Source: Shinella sp. XGS7 (GTDB taxonomy: Bacteria > Pseudomonadota > Gammaproteobacteria > Burkholderiales > Burkholderiaceae_C). Taken from it: a DNA stretch of 64,000 bases. The notes below the pieces were generated by a model. The model was not told where the DNA came from. It worked only from the letters and a program-made list of their open reading frames with translations, and did no database searches. The stretch is taken from the NCBI RefSeq assembly GCF_020535565.1, contig NZ_CP084758.1:4911001-4975000 (forward strand). Direction: 5' to 3'. Below are positions 26,259 to 36,813 of this stretch, one piece after another. How positions within the stretch are numbered: the stretch's first letter is position 1; each line of letters begins with the position of its first letter. The translations under genes and the position numbers were made by a program.

Positions 26259-26353
26259 GTCAGAACTCCTTGTCTGGGGTGGTGAGCGCATTCTTGGTGG
26301 CCCCGGATCAAAAGAAAATTACCTAAACAAGCACAGCCTTTATACATTTCCGC

Positions 26354-27268
26354 ATGACCTCATCGCCTGGCTGGGAGCTCTACCGCTCCTTTCTCGCCGT
26401 GCTCCAGGAGGGCTCGCTCTCCGGTGCCGCCCGCGCCCTGGGCCTGACCCAGCCCACGGTCGGACGCCATGTCTCGGCCCTGGAGCAGGCCCTGGATCTG
26501 AGCCTGTTCACCCGTTCGGCGGCGGGTTTGCAGCCCACCGAGTCGGCGCTGGCCCTGCGCGAGGACGCCGAGCTGATGCAGAGCACCGCCGCCGCGCTGG
26601 AGCGCGCGGCGCGCGGCCTGGGCCAGGCCGTGCAGGGTGCGGTGCGCATCTCGGCCAGCGAGGTGATGGGCGTGGAGGTGCTGCCGCCCATCCTCAGCGA
26701 GCTGCAGGCCCAGCATCCGCAGCTGGAGATCGAGCTGGTGCTGAGCAACCGGGTGCAGGACCTGCTGCGCCGCGAGGCCGATATCGCGGTGCGCATGACC
26801 GTGCCGCGCCAGGAGGCGCTGCTGGCCACCCGGGTGGGCGAGGTGCCCCTGGGTCTGCACGCGCACCGGCGCTATCTGGCGCGGCACGGCATGCCGCAGA
26901 GCCTGGCCGAGCTGGCCGGCCACCGGCTGATCGGCTACGACCAGGAGACGCCCTTTCTGCGCGCCGCCAGCGCCAGGCTGAATCTGCCCGCCTGGTCGCG
27001 CGAACGGTTCGCGGCACGCTGCGACAGCGATCTGGGCCAGTTGGCCCTGCTGCGTGCGGGCGCGGGCATCGGCATCTGCCAGATCGCCCTGGCACGCCGT
27101 GACCCGGAACTGGTGCAGCTGTTCCCGCAGCAGTTCTCCATGGCGCTGGAGAGCTGGGTCGTGATGCACGAGGGCTTGCGCAGGAGCCCGCGCTGCCGCG
27201 TGAGCTTCGACGCCCTGGTGCAGGGCCTGCGCGCCTATATGCGGCAGCCCCCGGCCCCGGCGACCTGA
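26354..27268 (+). CDS. LysR-family transcriptional regulator
   Basis: A 304-residue regulator with the N-terminal winged helix (FLAVLQEGSLSGAARALGLTQP, then VGRHVSALEQAL) and effector domain. The sequence resembles the CrgA/DsdC-like branch that acts on a neighbouring oxidoreductase. It is divergent from the epimerase-like gene. The 95-bp spacer is AT-rich (CCTAAACAAGCACAGCC region) and should hold both promoters. Confidence 0.88.
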   Translation: MTSSPGWELYRSFLAVLQEGSLSGAARALGLTQPTVGRHVSALEQALDLSLFTRSAAGLQPTESALALREDAELMQSTAAALERAARGLGQAVQGAVRISASEVMGVEVLPPILSELQAQHPQLEIELVLSNRVQDLLRREADIAVRMTVPRQEALLATRVGEVPLGLHAHRRYLARHGMPQSLAELAGHRLIGYDQETPFLRAASARLNLPAWSRERFAARCDSDLGQLALLRAGAGIGICQIALARRDPELVQLFPQQFSMALESWVVMHEGLRRSPRCRVSFDALVQGLRAYMRQPPAPAT

Positions 27269-27295
27269 GCCCCGGGCCGGCGGCACAATCGCCCC

Positions 27296-27553
27296 ATGGC
27301 ACAAGGCAAACGAATTTCCGCAGAGATCGACGGCGAGGCCCTGCAGGCCATCAAGGCGCTGGGCGCCGCGGCCAAGCAGGCCCGGCTGCAGGCCGGCGAA
27401 GGTCAGGCCGCGGCCGCGGCCCGGCTGGGCGTGCATGTGCAGACCATAGGCCGCATCGAGTCCGGCGAGCCCGGCGTCTCGGCGGGCCATCTGCTGGGCC
27501 TGCTGGCCCTCTACGGCCTCACCGTCAGCGCGGCGCCGGTAGGCGCAGACTGA
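27296..27553 (+). CDS. Small helix-turn-helix (XRE-like) protein
   Basis: An 85-residue protein whose centre (KQARLQAGEGQAAAAARLGV, then TIGRIESGEPGVS) is a Cro/C1-type helix-turn-helix. It is 27 bp after the LysR gene on the same strand. Such proteins are often antitoxins, but no toxin gene is adjacent, so a general regulator is equally possible. Confidence 0.75.
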   Translation: MAQGKRISAEIDGEALQAIKALGAAAKQARLQAGEGQAAAAARLGVHVQTIGRIESGEPGVSAGHLLGLLALYGLTVSAAPVGAD

Positions 27554-27563
27554 GCCGGCCGGC

Positions 27564-27749
27564 TCAGAGCGCCAGAGCCAGGCGCTCCAGGATCAGCACC
27601 GCGAAGAAGCCCAGCGCCGCCAGCACCGTCCACTTGATGATGACGATGCCGCGCGCCCGCCAGTGCGGCTGGCGCGTGGCGATGTACATGGCGAAGCAGA
27701 GAATGCCTGCAAACAGCAGCAGGCCCACGACGAGGCGGAAGATCAGCAT
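27564..27749 (-). CDS. Small two-helix membrane protein
   Basis: A 61-residue protein with two predicted transmembrane helices (LIFRLVVGLLLFAGILCFAM and IKWTVLAALGFFAVLILE) joined by a short basic loop. The function is not recognised. It starts 20 bp downstream of the lpxC stop on the same strand, so it may be co-transcribed with it. Confidence 0.65.
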   Translation of the reverse strand: MLIFRLVVGLLLFAGILCFAMYIATRQPHWRARGIVIIKWTVLAALGFFAVLILERLALAL

Positions 27750-27769
27750 GCGCCGCAGTATCGCCGCGC

Positions 27770-28705
27770 CTACCAGGCCGGCGCCAGCTCCGCAAAGCCG
27801 GCGGGGGCCTGCTTCTCGTCCTGGAAGCTGACGATCTCCCAGGCCTCGCGGTCGGCCAGCAGGGCGCGCAACAGCTTGTTGTTCAGGGCGTGGCCGCCCT
27901 TGAAGGAGGTGTAGGCCGCCAGCAGCGGGTGGCCGGCCACATGCATATCGCCGATGGCGTCCAGGATCTTGTGCTTCACGAACTCGTCGTCGTAGCGCAG
28001 GCCCTCGGCATTGAGCACGCGGTAGTCGTCCACCACGATGGCGTTGTCCATGGAGCCGCCCAGGGTCAGGCCGCGGCTGCGCATCAGCTCGATATCGCTG
28101 GTCATGCCGAAGGTGCGGGCGCGCGCGATCTGCTTCTTGTACTGGCCCGAGCCCATGTCGAAGACGAACTGCTGGCCGGTGGCGGCCACTGCCGGGTTGT
28201 CGAACTCGATCTGGAAGCTCAGGGTGTAGCCATGGTGGGGCTCCAGGCGCGCCCACATCAGGCGCTTGCCCTCGCCCTGGCGCACTTCCACGGTCTTCTT
28301 AACGCGCAGGAACTTCTTGGGCGCGTTCTGCAGCTCGATGCCGGCGCTCTGCAGCAGGAAGACATAGCTGGCGGCCGAGCCGTCGAGGATGGGCACCTCG
28401 TCGGCATTGATGTCCACATAGAGATTGTCCAGGCCCAGGCCGGCGCAGGCCGAGAGCAGGTGCTCGATGGTCTGCACCTTGGGCGCGCCGGGGTCGCCGC
28501 CGGGGCTGACCGTGGTGGCCATGCGGGTGTCGCAGACGGTCTCGGCCCGCACCGGGATGTCCACCGGGGTGTTCAGGTCCACGCGGCGGAACACGATGCC
28601 GGTGTCAGGCGCCGCGGGGCGCAGGGTCATCTCGACCTTCTGGCCGCTGTGTATGCCCACGCCCACGGCCCGGGTCAGCGACTTGAGGGTTCTTTGTTGC
28701 AGCAT
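27770..28705 (-). CDS. lpxC: UDP-3-O-acyl-N-acetylglucosamine deacetylase
   Basis: A 311-residue zinc deacetylase catalysing the committed step of lipid A synthesis. Zinc-binding and catalytic motifs are [18 protein letters not shown] and [15 protein letters not shown]. The start [11 protein letters not shown] matches LpxC proteins, so ATG 28705 is preferred over ATG 28723. Here it closes the dcw cluster but follows a histidine kinase gene by 23 bp instead of lying next to ftsZ. Confidence 0.96.
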   Translation of the reverse strand: MLQQRTLKSLTRAVGVGIHSGQKVEMTLRPAAPDTGIVFRRVDLNTPVDIPVRAETVCDTRMATTVSPGGDPGAPKVQTIEHLLSACAGLGLDNLYVDINADEVPILDGSAASYVFLLQSAGIELQNAPKKFLRVKKTVEVRQGEGKRLMWARLEPHHGYTLSFQIEFDNPAVAATGQQFVFDMGSGQYKKQIARARTFGMTSDIELMRSRGLTLGGSMDNAIVVDDYRVLNAEGLRYDDEFVKHKILDAIGDMHVAGHPLLAAYTSFKGGHALNNKLLRALLADREAWEIVSFQDEKQAPAGFAELAPAW

Positions 28706-28728
28706 GCCGCTATTGTCGGCCATCGCCC

Positions 28729-30768
28729 TCAGTCCTGCTGGAGCGGGGCCTCCTGGGGCGGACGGCGGCGCACCGGCAGGCGCAGGCTCAGCTGGGTGCC
28801 ATGGCCGGGCCGGCTGTCCACATGCACGCTGCCGCCCAGGCGGTGAGCGCGCTTTTGCTGGCTGCGCAGGCCGCGGCCCTTCTTCGCAGTCTCGAGGTCG
28901 AAGCCCAGGCCGTCGTCCTCCACGCGGATCTCGACCTTGCTGCCCAGGTCCCGCGTGGCGATGCGCACCCGCGAGGCGCGCGCATGCTTGAGCACATTGT
29001 TCAGCGCCTCCTGCAGCAGGCGCAGCACATGCAGGGCATCGGGCGGCTCCAGCCAGTCCAGCGGCGGCAGATCCTGCACATCCCACTCCAGCATCAGGCC
29101 GCCGGCCTGCAGGCGCTTGCCCAGGCGGTAGCGCATGGTGGCCAGCAGAGAAACCAGGTCGTGACCCACGGGCTCCAGCGAGTCGATCACCAGGCGCAGA
29201 TCGTCCACGCATTCGCGCAGCACCTCCACCACCTGCTCCTGCTGCATGGAGCCCTGCTCCACCGCCACCATGGCCGAGAGCAGGGAGGAGCCCAGACCGT
29301 CGTGCATGTCCTGCATCAGGCGCTGGCGCTCCAGCAGCAGGGCCTGCTGGCGCTCGGCCTCGGAGAGGCGCTCGTGCTGGGTCTGCAGCTGGGCGCCCTG
29401 CTCCGCCAGGCGCTGGGCCAGCTGGTCATTGGCGTGCTCCACCTGGCGCAGGGCGCCCAGAAAGCGCTGCTGCACCGCATAGAGAAAGCTGCCCACGATC
29501 ACCAGGGTGGCAAAAGGCATCAGGTAGATGTGCTCGCTCCAGCCCCAGCCGGCCAGCAGACCCAGGTCGTGGATGCCCAGCAGCAGGCCCACGGCCAGGG
29601 CCGCGGCGATCAGGCGCAGCTCGCGGCTGCCCTCGCGCAGCGCCACCAGGGCCACGAAGAGCGTACCCACCGTGCCCACCACCGCATTGACGATGTGCTG
29701 CAGCACCAGGGGGTCCATCACATCCACGACCAGGGGCATGGTGAGGCCGCTGCTCAGCAGCACGAAGACCGCCAGCGCCCGCTCGAAGCTGGGAAAGCGC
29801 CGCTGCGCAAAGCGCAGCGCGAACAGGAAGGTAAGCAGCATCACCCAGGACATGGAGGCGTGCGTGGCCCACCAGAACCACTCCAGACCCAGGCGCGTGC
29901 CGGGCAGGTCCACGTGGTAATGCAGATTGCGCACCAGCCAGGCCACCGAGGCCAGGGCAAAGAGCAGATAGGCCGGCTCCTCGCGGCGCTGCAGCCAGAG
30001 CGTAAAGGCGAACAGGCCCAGCACCACCAGCAGCAGGCCCGTGGCCTGGGGCACGCCGATCTGCAGGGCCCAGCGCGTGTCGTACAGCGGCTCCAGATCC
30101 TCGCGCGCGCCCAGCCAGGCGCTGGAGACGGCGAAGAAGCTGTTCTTGAGCACCGGCACCGCCACGATGACCTCGATGGCGCGGTCCTGCTGGGTCTCGG
30201 TGAAGGCGCCGGGGAAGACCGCCCACAGCGGCCGCACCCACTGCTCGCGGGCACCGGCCTGGTTGTCAAAGACCGGCCGCCAGCCCTCCTCCGTGCGCAC
30301 CAGCACCGCCGCGGCCATGCCCACCAGACGCGGCATGTAGAGGGCCACGCTGGTGGGCCAGCGCCCCTCGGGCGGGGTGTAGCGCAGGCGGTACCAGCGC
30401 ATCTGGTACTGCTGGTCGCTGATGCGCGCACCGCCCGCACCGCGCTGGCGCACATCGGGCAGCTGCACCGGCGACCAGGCCTCGGGCTCGCCGGGCGGCT
30501 GCAGGCCCTCGGGCAGGGCCGCCTGGGTGCCGTCCATGGCGCGCAAGGCCGCCCACCAGCGGCGCAGGTCCTCGCGGCTCCAGTCAGAGAGCGCCAGCTG
30601 GGCGCCGGTGGCCTGCTCGCCCGCGCTGCGGGTGGGCGCCTCAGGCAGCCCCAGGCGCTGGGCCTGCGCGGGCGCGGCGGCCAGCACGCAGCCGGCCGCC
30701 AGCCAGAGGGCCAGCAGCAGGCGCGTCAGGGAGAGCGGCAGGGAGAGCGATGCGAAGAACGGACCCAT
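28729..30768 (-). CDS. Sensor histidine kinase with 7TM-DISM-like sensor region, lacking an adjacent response regulator
   Basis: A 679-residue kinase: signal peptide (1-36), periplasmic domain (about 40-225), seven transmembrane helices (about 232-445), a coiled coil ([20 protein letters not shown]), a HisKA_3-type phosphorylation site ([12 protein letters not shown]) and an ATPase domain ([28 protein letters not shown]). This is the NarX-like class that normally signals to a NarL-type regulator, but none is present here. It sits between ftsZ and lpxC, in the same direction, 23 bp before lpxC. Confidence 0.9.
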   Translation of the reverse strand: MGPFFASLSLPLSLTRLLLALWLAAGCVLAAAPAQAQRLGLPEAPTRSAGEQATGAQLALSDWSREDLRRWWAALRAMDGTQAALPEGLQPPGEPEAWSPVQLPDVRQRGAGGARISDQQYQMRWYRLRYTPPEGRWPTSVALYMPRLVGMAAAVLVRTEEGWRPVFDNQAGAREQWVRPLWAVFPGAFTETQQDRAIEVIVAVPVLKNSFFAVSSAWLGAREDLEPLYDTRWALQIGVPQATGLLLVVLGLFAFTLWLQRREEPAYLLFALASVAWLVRNLHYHVDLPGTRLGLEWFWWATHASMSWVMLLTFLFALRFAQRRFPSFERALAVFVLLSSGLTMPLVVDVMDPLVLQHIVNAVVGTVGTLFVALVALREGSRELRLIAAALAVGLLLGIHDLGLLAGWGWSEHIYLMPFATLVIVGSFLYAVQQRFLGALRQVEHANDQLAQRLAEQGAQLQTQHERLSEAERQQALLLERQRLMQDMHDGLGSSLLSAMVAVEQGSMQQEQVVEVLRECVDDLRLVIDSLEPVGHDLVSLLATMRYRLGKRLQAGGLMLEWDVQDLPPLDWLEPPDALHVLRLLQEALNNVLKHARASRVRIATRDLGSKVEIRVEDDGLGFDLETAKKGRGLRSQQKRAHRLGGSVHVDSRPGHGTQLSLRLPVRRRPPQEAPLQQD

Positions 30769-30883
30769 CCGAGCGAAGCTTCTTGTTGTGAGGCGGCGCG
30801 TGGGCCGCGTCGCCGCCGCTAGTCTGCCCGCAGACGGCCGTGCTGGCTATGGCATCAAGACCTGGATCCGGCGCGGAAATGCA

Positions 30884-30933
30884 ACAAGCCCGACCGGCAG
30901 CGAGAAGGAGGAATCGCTGCCCGACGGGCTTGT
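30884..30933 (-). terminator. Long hairpin downstream of ftsZ
   Basis: ACAAGCCCGACCGGCAGCGA (30884-30903) and the segment 30914-30933 are inverted repeats with a few central mismatches and a ten-base loop. The structure lies 80 bp after the ftsZ stop on the minus strand, followed by a short T-containing tail. It would end the dcw transcript before the histidine kinase gene. Confidence 0.55.
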
Positions 30934-31012
30934 CAGGCTGGGGGCTGTCAGCGGCTGGCCATATCCCCCGCCTTGTGGAGGCGAGCAGGGGCACGCGGCC
31001 CCTGTCCTGTCC

Positions 31013-32236
31013 TCAGTCGGCTTGCTTGCGCAGGAAGGCCGGGATCTCGATCTCGTCCATGCCGTTGGAGGACAGGGCCTCCACCTTGGCCGCGGCGGTG
31101 CGGCCATGGCGCCAGACACTGGGCACGCTCATGCCGCCGAAATCGCTGCCGCTGGCGCTGCCCACCGTGGTGGTCGCGGCCGGCATGGCCACGGCCTGGT
31201 TCAGCACCGGCAGATTGTCGGTACCGGTGCGCAGCTGGGCGGCCGGCTGCACCACCTGCAGCGGCGCCTGGGCGCGGGCGCGCTGGCTGGTCAGGCCGGT
31301 GGCGATCACGGTGACGCGCAGCTGGTCGCCCAGGCTCTCGTCATAGGCCGTGCCGTAGATGATGTGGGCATCTTCCGAGGCGTAACGCTTGATGGCATTC
31401 ATCGCGTTGCGGCTCTCGGCCAGCTTGAAGGTGTTGCGGTTGGCGGCGATCAGCACCAGCACGCCGCGCGCGCCGGACAGATCGATGCCCTCCAGCAGCG
31501 GGCAGGCCACGGCGGCTTCGGCGGCCTTGGTGGCGCGGTCCGGGCCGCTGGCCACGGCCGTGCCCATCATGGCCTTGCCGGGCTCACTCATCACGGTCTT
31601 GACGTCTTCAAAGTCGACGTTGACCAGGCCGGGCATGTGGATGATGTCCGAGATGCCGCCCACGGCGTTCTTCAGCACGTCGTTGGCGTGTGCGAAGGCC
31701 TGGTCCTGGGTGACGTCGTCGCCCAGCACGTCCAGCAGCTTGTCGTTCAGCACGACGATCAGGGAGTCGACATTGGCTTCCAGTTCGGCCAGGCCGGCAT
31801 CGGCGGCCTTGGAGCGGCGGTTGCCCTCGAACTCGAAGGGCTTGGTGACCACGCCCACGGTCAGGATGCCCATCTCCTTGGCCACGCGAGCGATCACGGG
31901 GGCCGCGCCGGTGCCGGTGCCACCGCCCATGCCGGCGGTGATAAAGAGCATGTTTGCGCCCTGGATGGATTCGCGGATGCGGGCCTCGGCCTCCTCGGCC
32001 GCGGCCTTGCCCATCTCGGGCTTGGCGCCCGCGCCCAGACCGGTGGTACCCAGCTGCAGCAGCTGGTCGGCCTTGGAGCGGTTGAGGGCCTGGGCGTCGG
32101 TATTGGCGCAGATGAATTCCACGCCCTGCACACCCTGGGCAATCATGTGGTCGACCGCGTTGCCGCCGCCACCACCGACCCCGATCACCTTGATCTGAGT
32201 GCCTTGATCAAACTCTTCGATCATCTCGATCGCCAT
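31013..32236 (-). CDS. ftsZ: Cell division protein FtsZ
   Basis: A 407-residue tubulin-like GTPase that polymerises into the Z ring. Nucleotide motifs are GGGGGNAVDHM and the tubulin signature GGGTGTGAAP. The C-terminal conserved peptide (EIEIPAFLRKQAD) that binds FtsA and other anchors is intact after a variable linker (about 325-385). It lies 119 bp after ftsA, the largest gap within the cluster, so it may have its own promoter there. Confidence 0.98.
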   Translation of the reverse strand: MAIEMIEEFDQGTQIKVIGVGGGGGNAVDHMIAQGVQGVEFICANTDAQALNRSKADQLLQLGTTGLGAGAKPEMGKAAAEEAEARIRESIQGANMLFITAGMGGGTGTGAAPVIARVAKEMGILTVGVVTKPFEFEGNRRSKAADAGLAELEANVDSLIVVLNDKLLDVLGDDVTQDQAFAHANDVLKNAVGGISDIIHMPGLVNVDFEDVKTVMSEPGKAMMGTAVASGPDRATKAAEAAVACPLLEGIDLSGARGVLVLIAANRNTFKLAESRNAMNAIKRYASEDAHIIYGTAYDESLGDQLRVTVIATGLTSQRARAQAPLQVVQPAAQLRTGTDNLPVLNQAVAMPAATTTVGSASGSDFGGMSVPSVWRHGRTAAAKVEALSSNGMDEIEIPAFLRKQAD

Positions 32237-32284
32237 AGCAAACCTCCTTCAGCAATTGTGCAGTTGCCAGCCGTTAAAAACTAC

Positions 32285-32303
32285 GGGGAAGACCCCTTTT
32301 TTT
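32285..32303. other. Small hairpin next to a T run between ftsA and ftsZ
   Basis: GGGG-AAGA-CCCC (32285-32296) followed by seven T on the plus strand. On the transcribed minus strand it is an A run and then the hairpin, so it is not a normal terminator for the dcw operon. It may block antisense transcription or shape the ftsZ leader. Confidence 0.3.
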
Positions 32304-32355
32304 GCGCTCTGTCCCATATGTTTTGGGCTCGGCGCCACAGTGCGCGCGTGGCGCT

Positions 32356-33585
32356 TCAGAAATTACCCAGAAACCAGTCCTTGGCGCGGCCCAGAATGGT
32401 TTTCACCGAACCCGCCTGCTGCGCCGCCTTCAAACCCCGGGTGCGCGACAGACGGGCTTCTTCGAGCAGTCCCATCACGGTTGCGGAACGCGGGTTGGAA
32501 ACCATGTCGAAGAGCGCGCCGCTATAGGTCGGGTTGCCGCGGCGCACCGGTTTGAGGAATATGTCCTCGGCCAGTTCCACCATGCCCGGCATCACCGCCG
32601 AGCCGCCGGTCAAAACAATTCCGGAAGAAAGCAACTCTTCGTAACCACTTTCCCGGATGACCTGATGCACCAGGGAAAAGATTTCCTCGACTCGGGGTTC
32701 AATAACCCCGGCAAGTGCTTGTTTTGAAAGCATGCGCGGCGCCCTGTCGCCCAGACCCGGCACTTCCACCTGGTCCGCCGGGTCGGCCAGCAGCTGCTTG
32801 GCCACGCCATGCTCGACCTTGATCTCCTCGGCATCCTTGGTCGGGGTGCGCAGGGCCATGGCGATATCGCTGGTGATGAGATCACCAGCGATGGGAATGA
32901 CGGCGGTATGACGGATGGAGCCGCCGGTGAAGATGGCCACATCGGTGGTGCCGGCGCCGATATCGACCACGGCCACGCCCAGATCGCGCTCATCGGCAGT
33001 CAGGGCGGCGGCGCTGGAGGCGCTGGGGTTGAGCACCAGCTGATCCACTTCCAGGCCGCAGCGGCGCACGCATTTGACGATGTTTTCGGCCGCACTTTGC
33101 GCGCCGGTCACGATATGGACCTTGACCTCCAGGCGCCCGCCGCTCATGCCGATGGGTTCCTTGACCTCATGACCGTCGATCACGAATTCCTGCGGCTCGA
33201 CCAAAAGCAGGCGCTGGTCGTTCGGGATATTGATGGCCTTGGCGGTTTCCACCACGCGCGCCACATCCACCGGCGTGACCTCCTTGTCGCGCACGATCAC
33301 CATGCCGGTGGAGTTCTGGCCGCGGATATGGCTGCCGGTGATCCCCGTGAAAACCCGGGAAATCTTGCAGTCGGCCATCATTTCGGCCTCCTTGAGGGCC
33401 TGCTGGATGGACTGCACCGTGGCGTCGATATTCACCACCACGCCGCGCTTGAGCCCGTGCGAGGGCGCCACCCCCAGACCGGCGATGCGCAATTCCCCGT
33501 TGCCCAGGACTTCGGCCACCACCGCCATGATCTTGGCGGTGCCGATATCCAGCCCAACGACCAAATCCTTGTATTCCTTGGCCAT
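32356..33585 (-). CDS. ftsA: Cell division protein FtsA
   Basis: A 409-residue actin-like protein that tethers FtsZ to the membrane. ATP motifs VVGLDIGTAKI (start), VVDIGAGTTDVA (middle) and VLTGGSAVMPGM are present, and the C-terminal amphipathic helix (LGRAKDWFLGNF) is intact. ATG 33585 is the conserved MAKEYKDL start; an upstream in-frame extension is an artefact. Codon use shifts to AT-richer codons between about 32600 and 32720, unlike the flanks. Confidence 0.97.
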   Translation of the reverse strand: MAKEYKDLVVGLDIGTAKIMAVVAEVLGNGELRIAGLGVAPSHGLKRGVVVNIDATVQSIQQALKEAEMMADCKISRVFTGITGSHIRGQNSTGMVIVRDKEVTPVDVARVVETAKAINIPNDQRLLLVEPQEFVIDGHEVKEPIGMSGGRLEVKVHIVTGAQSAAENIVKCVRRCGLEVDQLVLNPSASSAAALTADERDLGVAVVDIGAGTTDVAIFTGGSIRHTAVIPIAGDLITSDIAMALRTPTKDAEEIKVEHGVAKQLLADPADQVEVPGLGDRAPRMLSKQALAGVIEPRVEEIFSLVHQVIRESGYEELLSSGIVLTGGSAVMPGMVELAEDIFLKPVRRGNPTYSGALFDMVSNPRSATVMGLLEEARLSRTRGLKAAQQAGSVKTILGRAKDWFLGNF

Positions 33586-33592
33586 AAATCCC

Positions 33593-34426
33593 TCAGCGTT
33601 TTCTGACCGGGCCCTTGGCCGGGACCGGTGTCGTGATCGTCGATATTCCGCGCAGGCGCACCGCGTAACCCTCGGCATGGCGCAGATCCGCCGCCAGCAG
33701 CGGGGTCTGGAAACGCGAGGTCAGCTGCGTGATGGTGGCCACAAACTGCCCGTAGCGGGCCAGCACCTCGGCCTCGTCGCCGCGGCCCAGCTCCAGCACC
33801 GCGCCTTTTTCCAGGGTGGCGCGCCAGGAGCCGCGGCCGGACAGGTCCAGGCGCTGCACCGTGTCGCCCAGCGGCGTGCTGGCCGCCTGCAGGCGCCGCC
33901 ACATGGAGAGCATGCGGCCCGAGCTGCCCTCGGGGCCGGCCAGCACGGGCAGGTCCTCGTCTTCCACATCGCCCAGATTGGCCTCGAAGACCTCGCCGAA
34001 GCTGTTGACCAGGGCCCGCTCGGTGCTGGCCTCGCTGCCGGCGTCGGCGCCCTCGGCCTTCTCTTCCCAGTAGGCGGCGGGCTTGTGCTCTTCCAGATGC
34101 ACCTTGAGCCGGTTGGGCCAGACCCGCTGCACCTCGGCATGGCGCACCCAGGGCACGGCCTCGAAGGCCTGGCGCGCCTGGCGCAGGCTCATGCTCAGGA
34201 AGGTGCCCGAGAGATGCGGCAGGGCATTGGCCCGCAGCGAAGCCACGCTATTGCGCGCCACCTCGCCCTCCACCTGGATGTGGCGGATGCTGAAGGCCGG
34301 CAGGCGCATCAGCTTGTGCACGCCCAGACCCAGGGCCGCCAGCAGCAGCCCGGCCAGCAGCAGCGCCGTCACGCCATTCATCAGGCGGACGTCGGGCGGC
34401 AGCGGGGTGGCGGCGTACTGGCTCAT
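33593..34426 (-). CDS. ftsQ: Cell division protein FtsQ
   Basis: A 277-residue bitopic divisome protein linking early and late proteins (FtsA/K with FtsB/L). One transmembrane helix (about 18-40, VTALLLAGLLLAALGLGVH) is followed by a POTRA domain (FSIRHIQVEGEVARNS) and the FtsQ beta domain. ATG 34426 is chosen over a TTG two codons upstream. It ends seven bases before ftsA. Confidence 0.93.
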   Translation of the reverse strand: MSQYAATPLPPDVRLMNGVTALLLAGLLLAALGLGVHKLMRLPAFSIRHIQVEGEVARNSVASLRANALPHLSGTFLSMSLRQARQAFEAVPWVRHAEVQRVWPNRLKVHLEEHKPAAYWEEKAEGADAGSEASTERALVNSFGEVFEANLGDVEDEDLPVLAGPEGSSGRMLSMWRRLQAASTPLGDTVQRLDLSGRGSWRATLEKGAVLELGRGDEAEVLARYGQFVATITQLTSRFQTPLLAADLRHAEGYAVRLRGISTITTPVPAKGPVRKR

Positions 34427-34450
34427 GGGCAAGTGCGTTGAACAGCGTCC

Positions 34451-35425
34451 TCAGGCCTGGCGATCCAGGCGCGCCTGCGACAGCAGCCACAGGCAGAGCT
34501 TGGAGTAGGACAGGCCGGCGGCGCGCGCCGAGATGGGCACCAGGGAGTGCGAGGTCATGCCCGGCGAGGTGTTCATCTCCAGCAGGAAGGGCTTGTTGTC
34601 GCGCCGGCGCAGCATCAGGTCGGCCCGGCCCCAGCCGCGGCAGCCCAGCAGGCGGTAGGCACGCAGCACCAGGGCCTGGATCTCCTGCTCCAGGGCCGGG
34701 TCCAGGCCGCTGGGGCAGTCGTACTTCACCACATCGGTGAAGTACTTGTTCTGGTAGTCGTAGTCACCCTCGGGGGCGCGGATGCGCACCACCGGCAGGG
34801 CAAAGGCGCTCTCGCCCTCGCCCAGCACCGGGCAGGTGAGCTCCTCGCCCTCGATGAACTCCTCGCACAGCACCTCGCGGTCATGGCGCGCGGCCAGCGC
34901 CACGGCGGCCGGCATGCCGGCGGCATCCGTCACCTTGCTGGCGCCGATGCTGGAGCCCTCGTGCGGCGGCTTGACGAAGATGGGCAGGCCCAGCTCCGCG
35001 GCCACCGCGCTCACGCGCTCGCTCGCCAGGGCATCGCTGCGCAGGCTCACCCAGCGCGGCGTGGGCAGCTGATCGCTGAGCCAGACGCGCTTGGTGGTGA
35101 TCTTGTCCATCGCGATGCTGGAGGCCATCACGCCGGAGCCGGTGTAGGGGATGCCTAGGCATTCCAGCGCGCCCTGCACCGTGCCGTCCTCGCCGCCACG
35201 GCCATGCAGGGCGATGAAGCAGCGCGCAAAGCCTTCGGTCTTGAGCTCCTGCAGGCTGCGCTCGGCCGGGTCGAAGGCATGGGCGTCCACGCCTTCCTCG
35301 CGCAGCGCGGCCAGCACGCCGGGGCCGGACATGGTGAGCGAGACCTCGCGCTCGGCCGAGTCGCCGCCCATCAGCACGGCCACCTTGCCCAGGGCGCGCG
35401 GGTCAATGTTCAGGTCGATCTTCAT
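34451..35425 (-). CDS. ddl: D-alanine--D-alanine ligase
   Basis: A 324-residue ATP-grasp enzyme making the D-Ala-D-Ala dipeptide for peptidoglycan. Motifs include [14 protein letters not shown] (substrate loop), [12 protein letters not shown] (ATP) and [13 protein letters not shown] (metal and substrate). The start overlaps the murC stop by four bases (ATGA). Confidence 0.96.
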   Translation of the reverse strand: MKIDLNIDPRALGKVAVLMGGDSAEREVSLTMSGPGVLAALREEGVDAHAFDPAERSLQELKTEGFARCFIALHGRGGEDGTVQGALECLGIPYTGSGVMASSIAMDKITTKRVWLSDQLPTPRWVSLRSDALASERVSAVAAELGLPIFVKPPHEGSSIGASKVTDAAGMPAAVALAARHDREVLCEEFIEGEELTCPVLGEGESAFALPVVRIRAPEGDYDYQNKYFTDVVKYDCPSGLDPALEQEIQALVLRAYRLLGCRGWGRADLMLRRRDNKPFLLEMNTSPGMTSHSLVPISARAAGLSYSKLCLWLLSQARLDRQA

Positions 35426-36813
35426 TTCAGCAACTCCACGGTGGCAGCCGGCACGGCGCCGATGGAGCCGGCACCCATCACGATCACCACATCGCCGTCG
35501 CGGGCCTGCTCGGCGATGGTGCGCGGCAGCGCGGCCACATCCTCGACAAAGAGCGGCTCCACCTTGCCGGCCACGCGCAGGGCGCGCGCCAGGGCGCGGC
35601 CATCGGCCGCCACCACGGGGGCCTCGCCCGCGGCATAGACCTCGGTGAGCAGCACGGCATCGGCCGTGGAGATCACCTTGACGAAGTCCTCGAAGCAGTC
35701 GCGGGTGCGGGTGTAGCGGTGCGGCTGGAAGGCCAGCACCAGGCGGCGGCCCGGGAAGGCGCCGCGTGCGGCCGAGAGCACCGCCGCCATCTCCACCGGG
35801 TGGTGGCCGTAGTCGTCCACCAGGGTGAACTGGCCCCCCTGGGCGGCGGGCAGCTCGCCGTAGCGCTGGAAGCGCCGGCCCACGCCATCGAACTTGGCCA
35901 GGGCCGCCACGATGGGGGCGTCGGGGATCTCCAGCTCGGTGGCCACCGCGATGGCCGCCAGGGCGTTCAGCACATTGTGAATGCCGGGCAGATTGAGCGT
36001 GATCTGCAGATCGGCCAGGCCGGGACGGCGCGCGGTGAAGCGCATCTGGCCGCCGGCCAGGGCCTGCACATCCACGGCGCGAATCTGGTTGTCCTCGGCG
36101 AAGCCATAGCTGATCACCGGGCGCGAGATCAGGGGCATGATGGAATGCACGCCGGGATCGTCACCGCAGACCACGGCCGCGCCGTAGAAGGGCATGCGGT
36201 GCAGAAAGTCCACAAAGGCCTGCTTCAGACGCGCGAAGTCATGGCCATAGGTGTCCATATGGTCGGCGTCGATATTGGTGACGACGGCCATCATGGGCAG
36301 CAGGTTCAGGAAGGAGGCATCGCTCTCGTCGGCCTCCACCACGATGTGCTCGCCCTGCCCCAGGCGCGAATTGGCGCCCGCGCTATTGAGCTTGCCGCCG
36401 ATCACGAAGGTGGGGTCCAGGCCCGCCTCGGCCAGCACCGAGGTCACCAGCGAGGTGGTGGTGGTCTTGCCATGGGTGCCGGCGATGGCGATGCCGTTCT
36501 TCAGGCGCATCAGCTCGGCCAGCATCACGGCGCGCGGCACCACGGGGATGCGCGCGGCGCGGGCCGCGATCACCTCGGGGTTGTCGGTCTTGACCGCGGT
36601 GGAGGTCACCACGGCCTGGGCGCCGGCAATATGCCCGGCCGCATGGCCGATGAAGACCTTGAGGCCCAGCGAGGCCAGGCGCTCGGTGGTGCTGCTGGCG
36701 CCCTGGTCCGAACCCGAGACCGTGTAGCCCAGGTTGTGCAGGATCTCGGCGATGCCGCTCATGCCGGCCCCGCCTATGCCCACGAAGTGGATGTGTTTGA
36801 CGGCGTGTTTCAT
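35422..36813 (-). CDS. murC: UDP-N-acetylmuramate--L-alanine ligase
   Basis: A 463-residue Mur ligase adding L-Ala to UDP-MurNAc. The N-terminal Rossmann motif ([14 protein letters not shown]) binds the nucleotide substrate and [12 protein letters not shown] is the ATP loop. The overlap with murG is four bases. Confidence 0.97.
   Translation of the reverse strand: MKHAVKHIHFVGIGGAGMSGIAEILHNLGYTVSGSDQGASSTTERLASLGLKVFIGHAAGHIAGAQAVVTSTAVKTDNPEVIAARAARIPVVPRAVMLAELMRLKNGIAIAGTHGKTTTTSLVTSVLAEAGLDPTFVIGGKLNSAGANSRLGQGEHIVVEADESDASFLNLLPMMAVVTNIDADHMDTYGHDFARLKQAFVDFLHRMPFYGAAVVCGDDPGVHSIMPLISRPVISYGFAEDNQIRAVDVQALAGGQMRFTARRPGLADLQITLNLPGIHNVLNALAAIAVATELEIPDAPIVAALAKFDGVGRRFQRYGELPAAQGGQFTLVDDYGHHPVEMAAVLSAARGAFPGRRLVLAFQPHRYTRTRDCFEDFVKVISTADAVLLTEVYAAGEAPVVAADGRALARALRVAGKVEPLFVEDVAALPRTIAEQARDGDVVIVMGAGSIGAVPAATVELLK

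Noticed and set aside
27296-27553. Toxin-antitoxin pair around the small HTH gene
   Set aside because: The neighbours are a LysR gene and a two-helix membrane protein on the other strand; no toxin family is recognisable.
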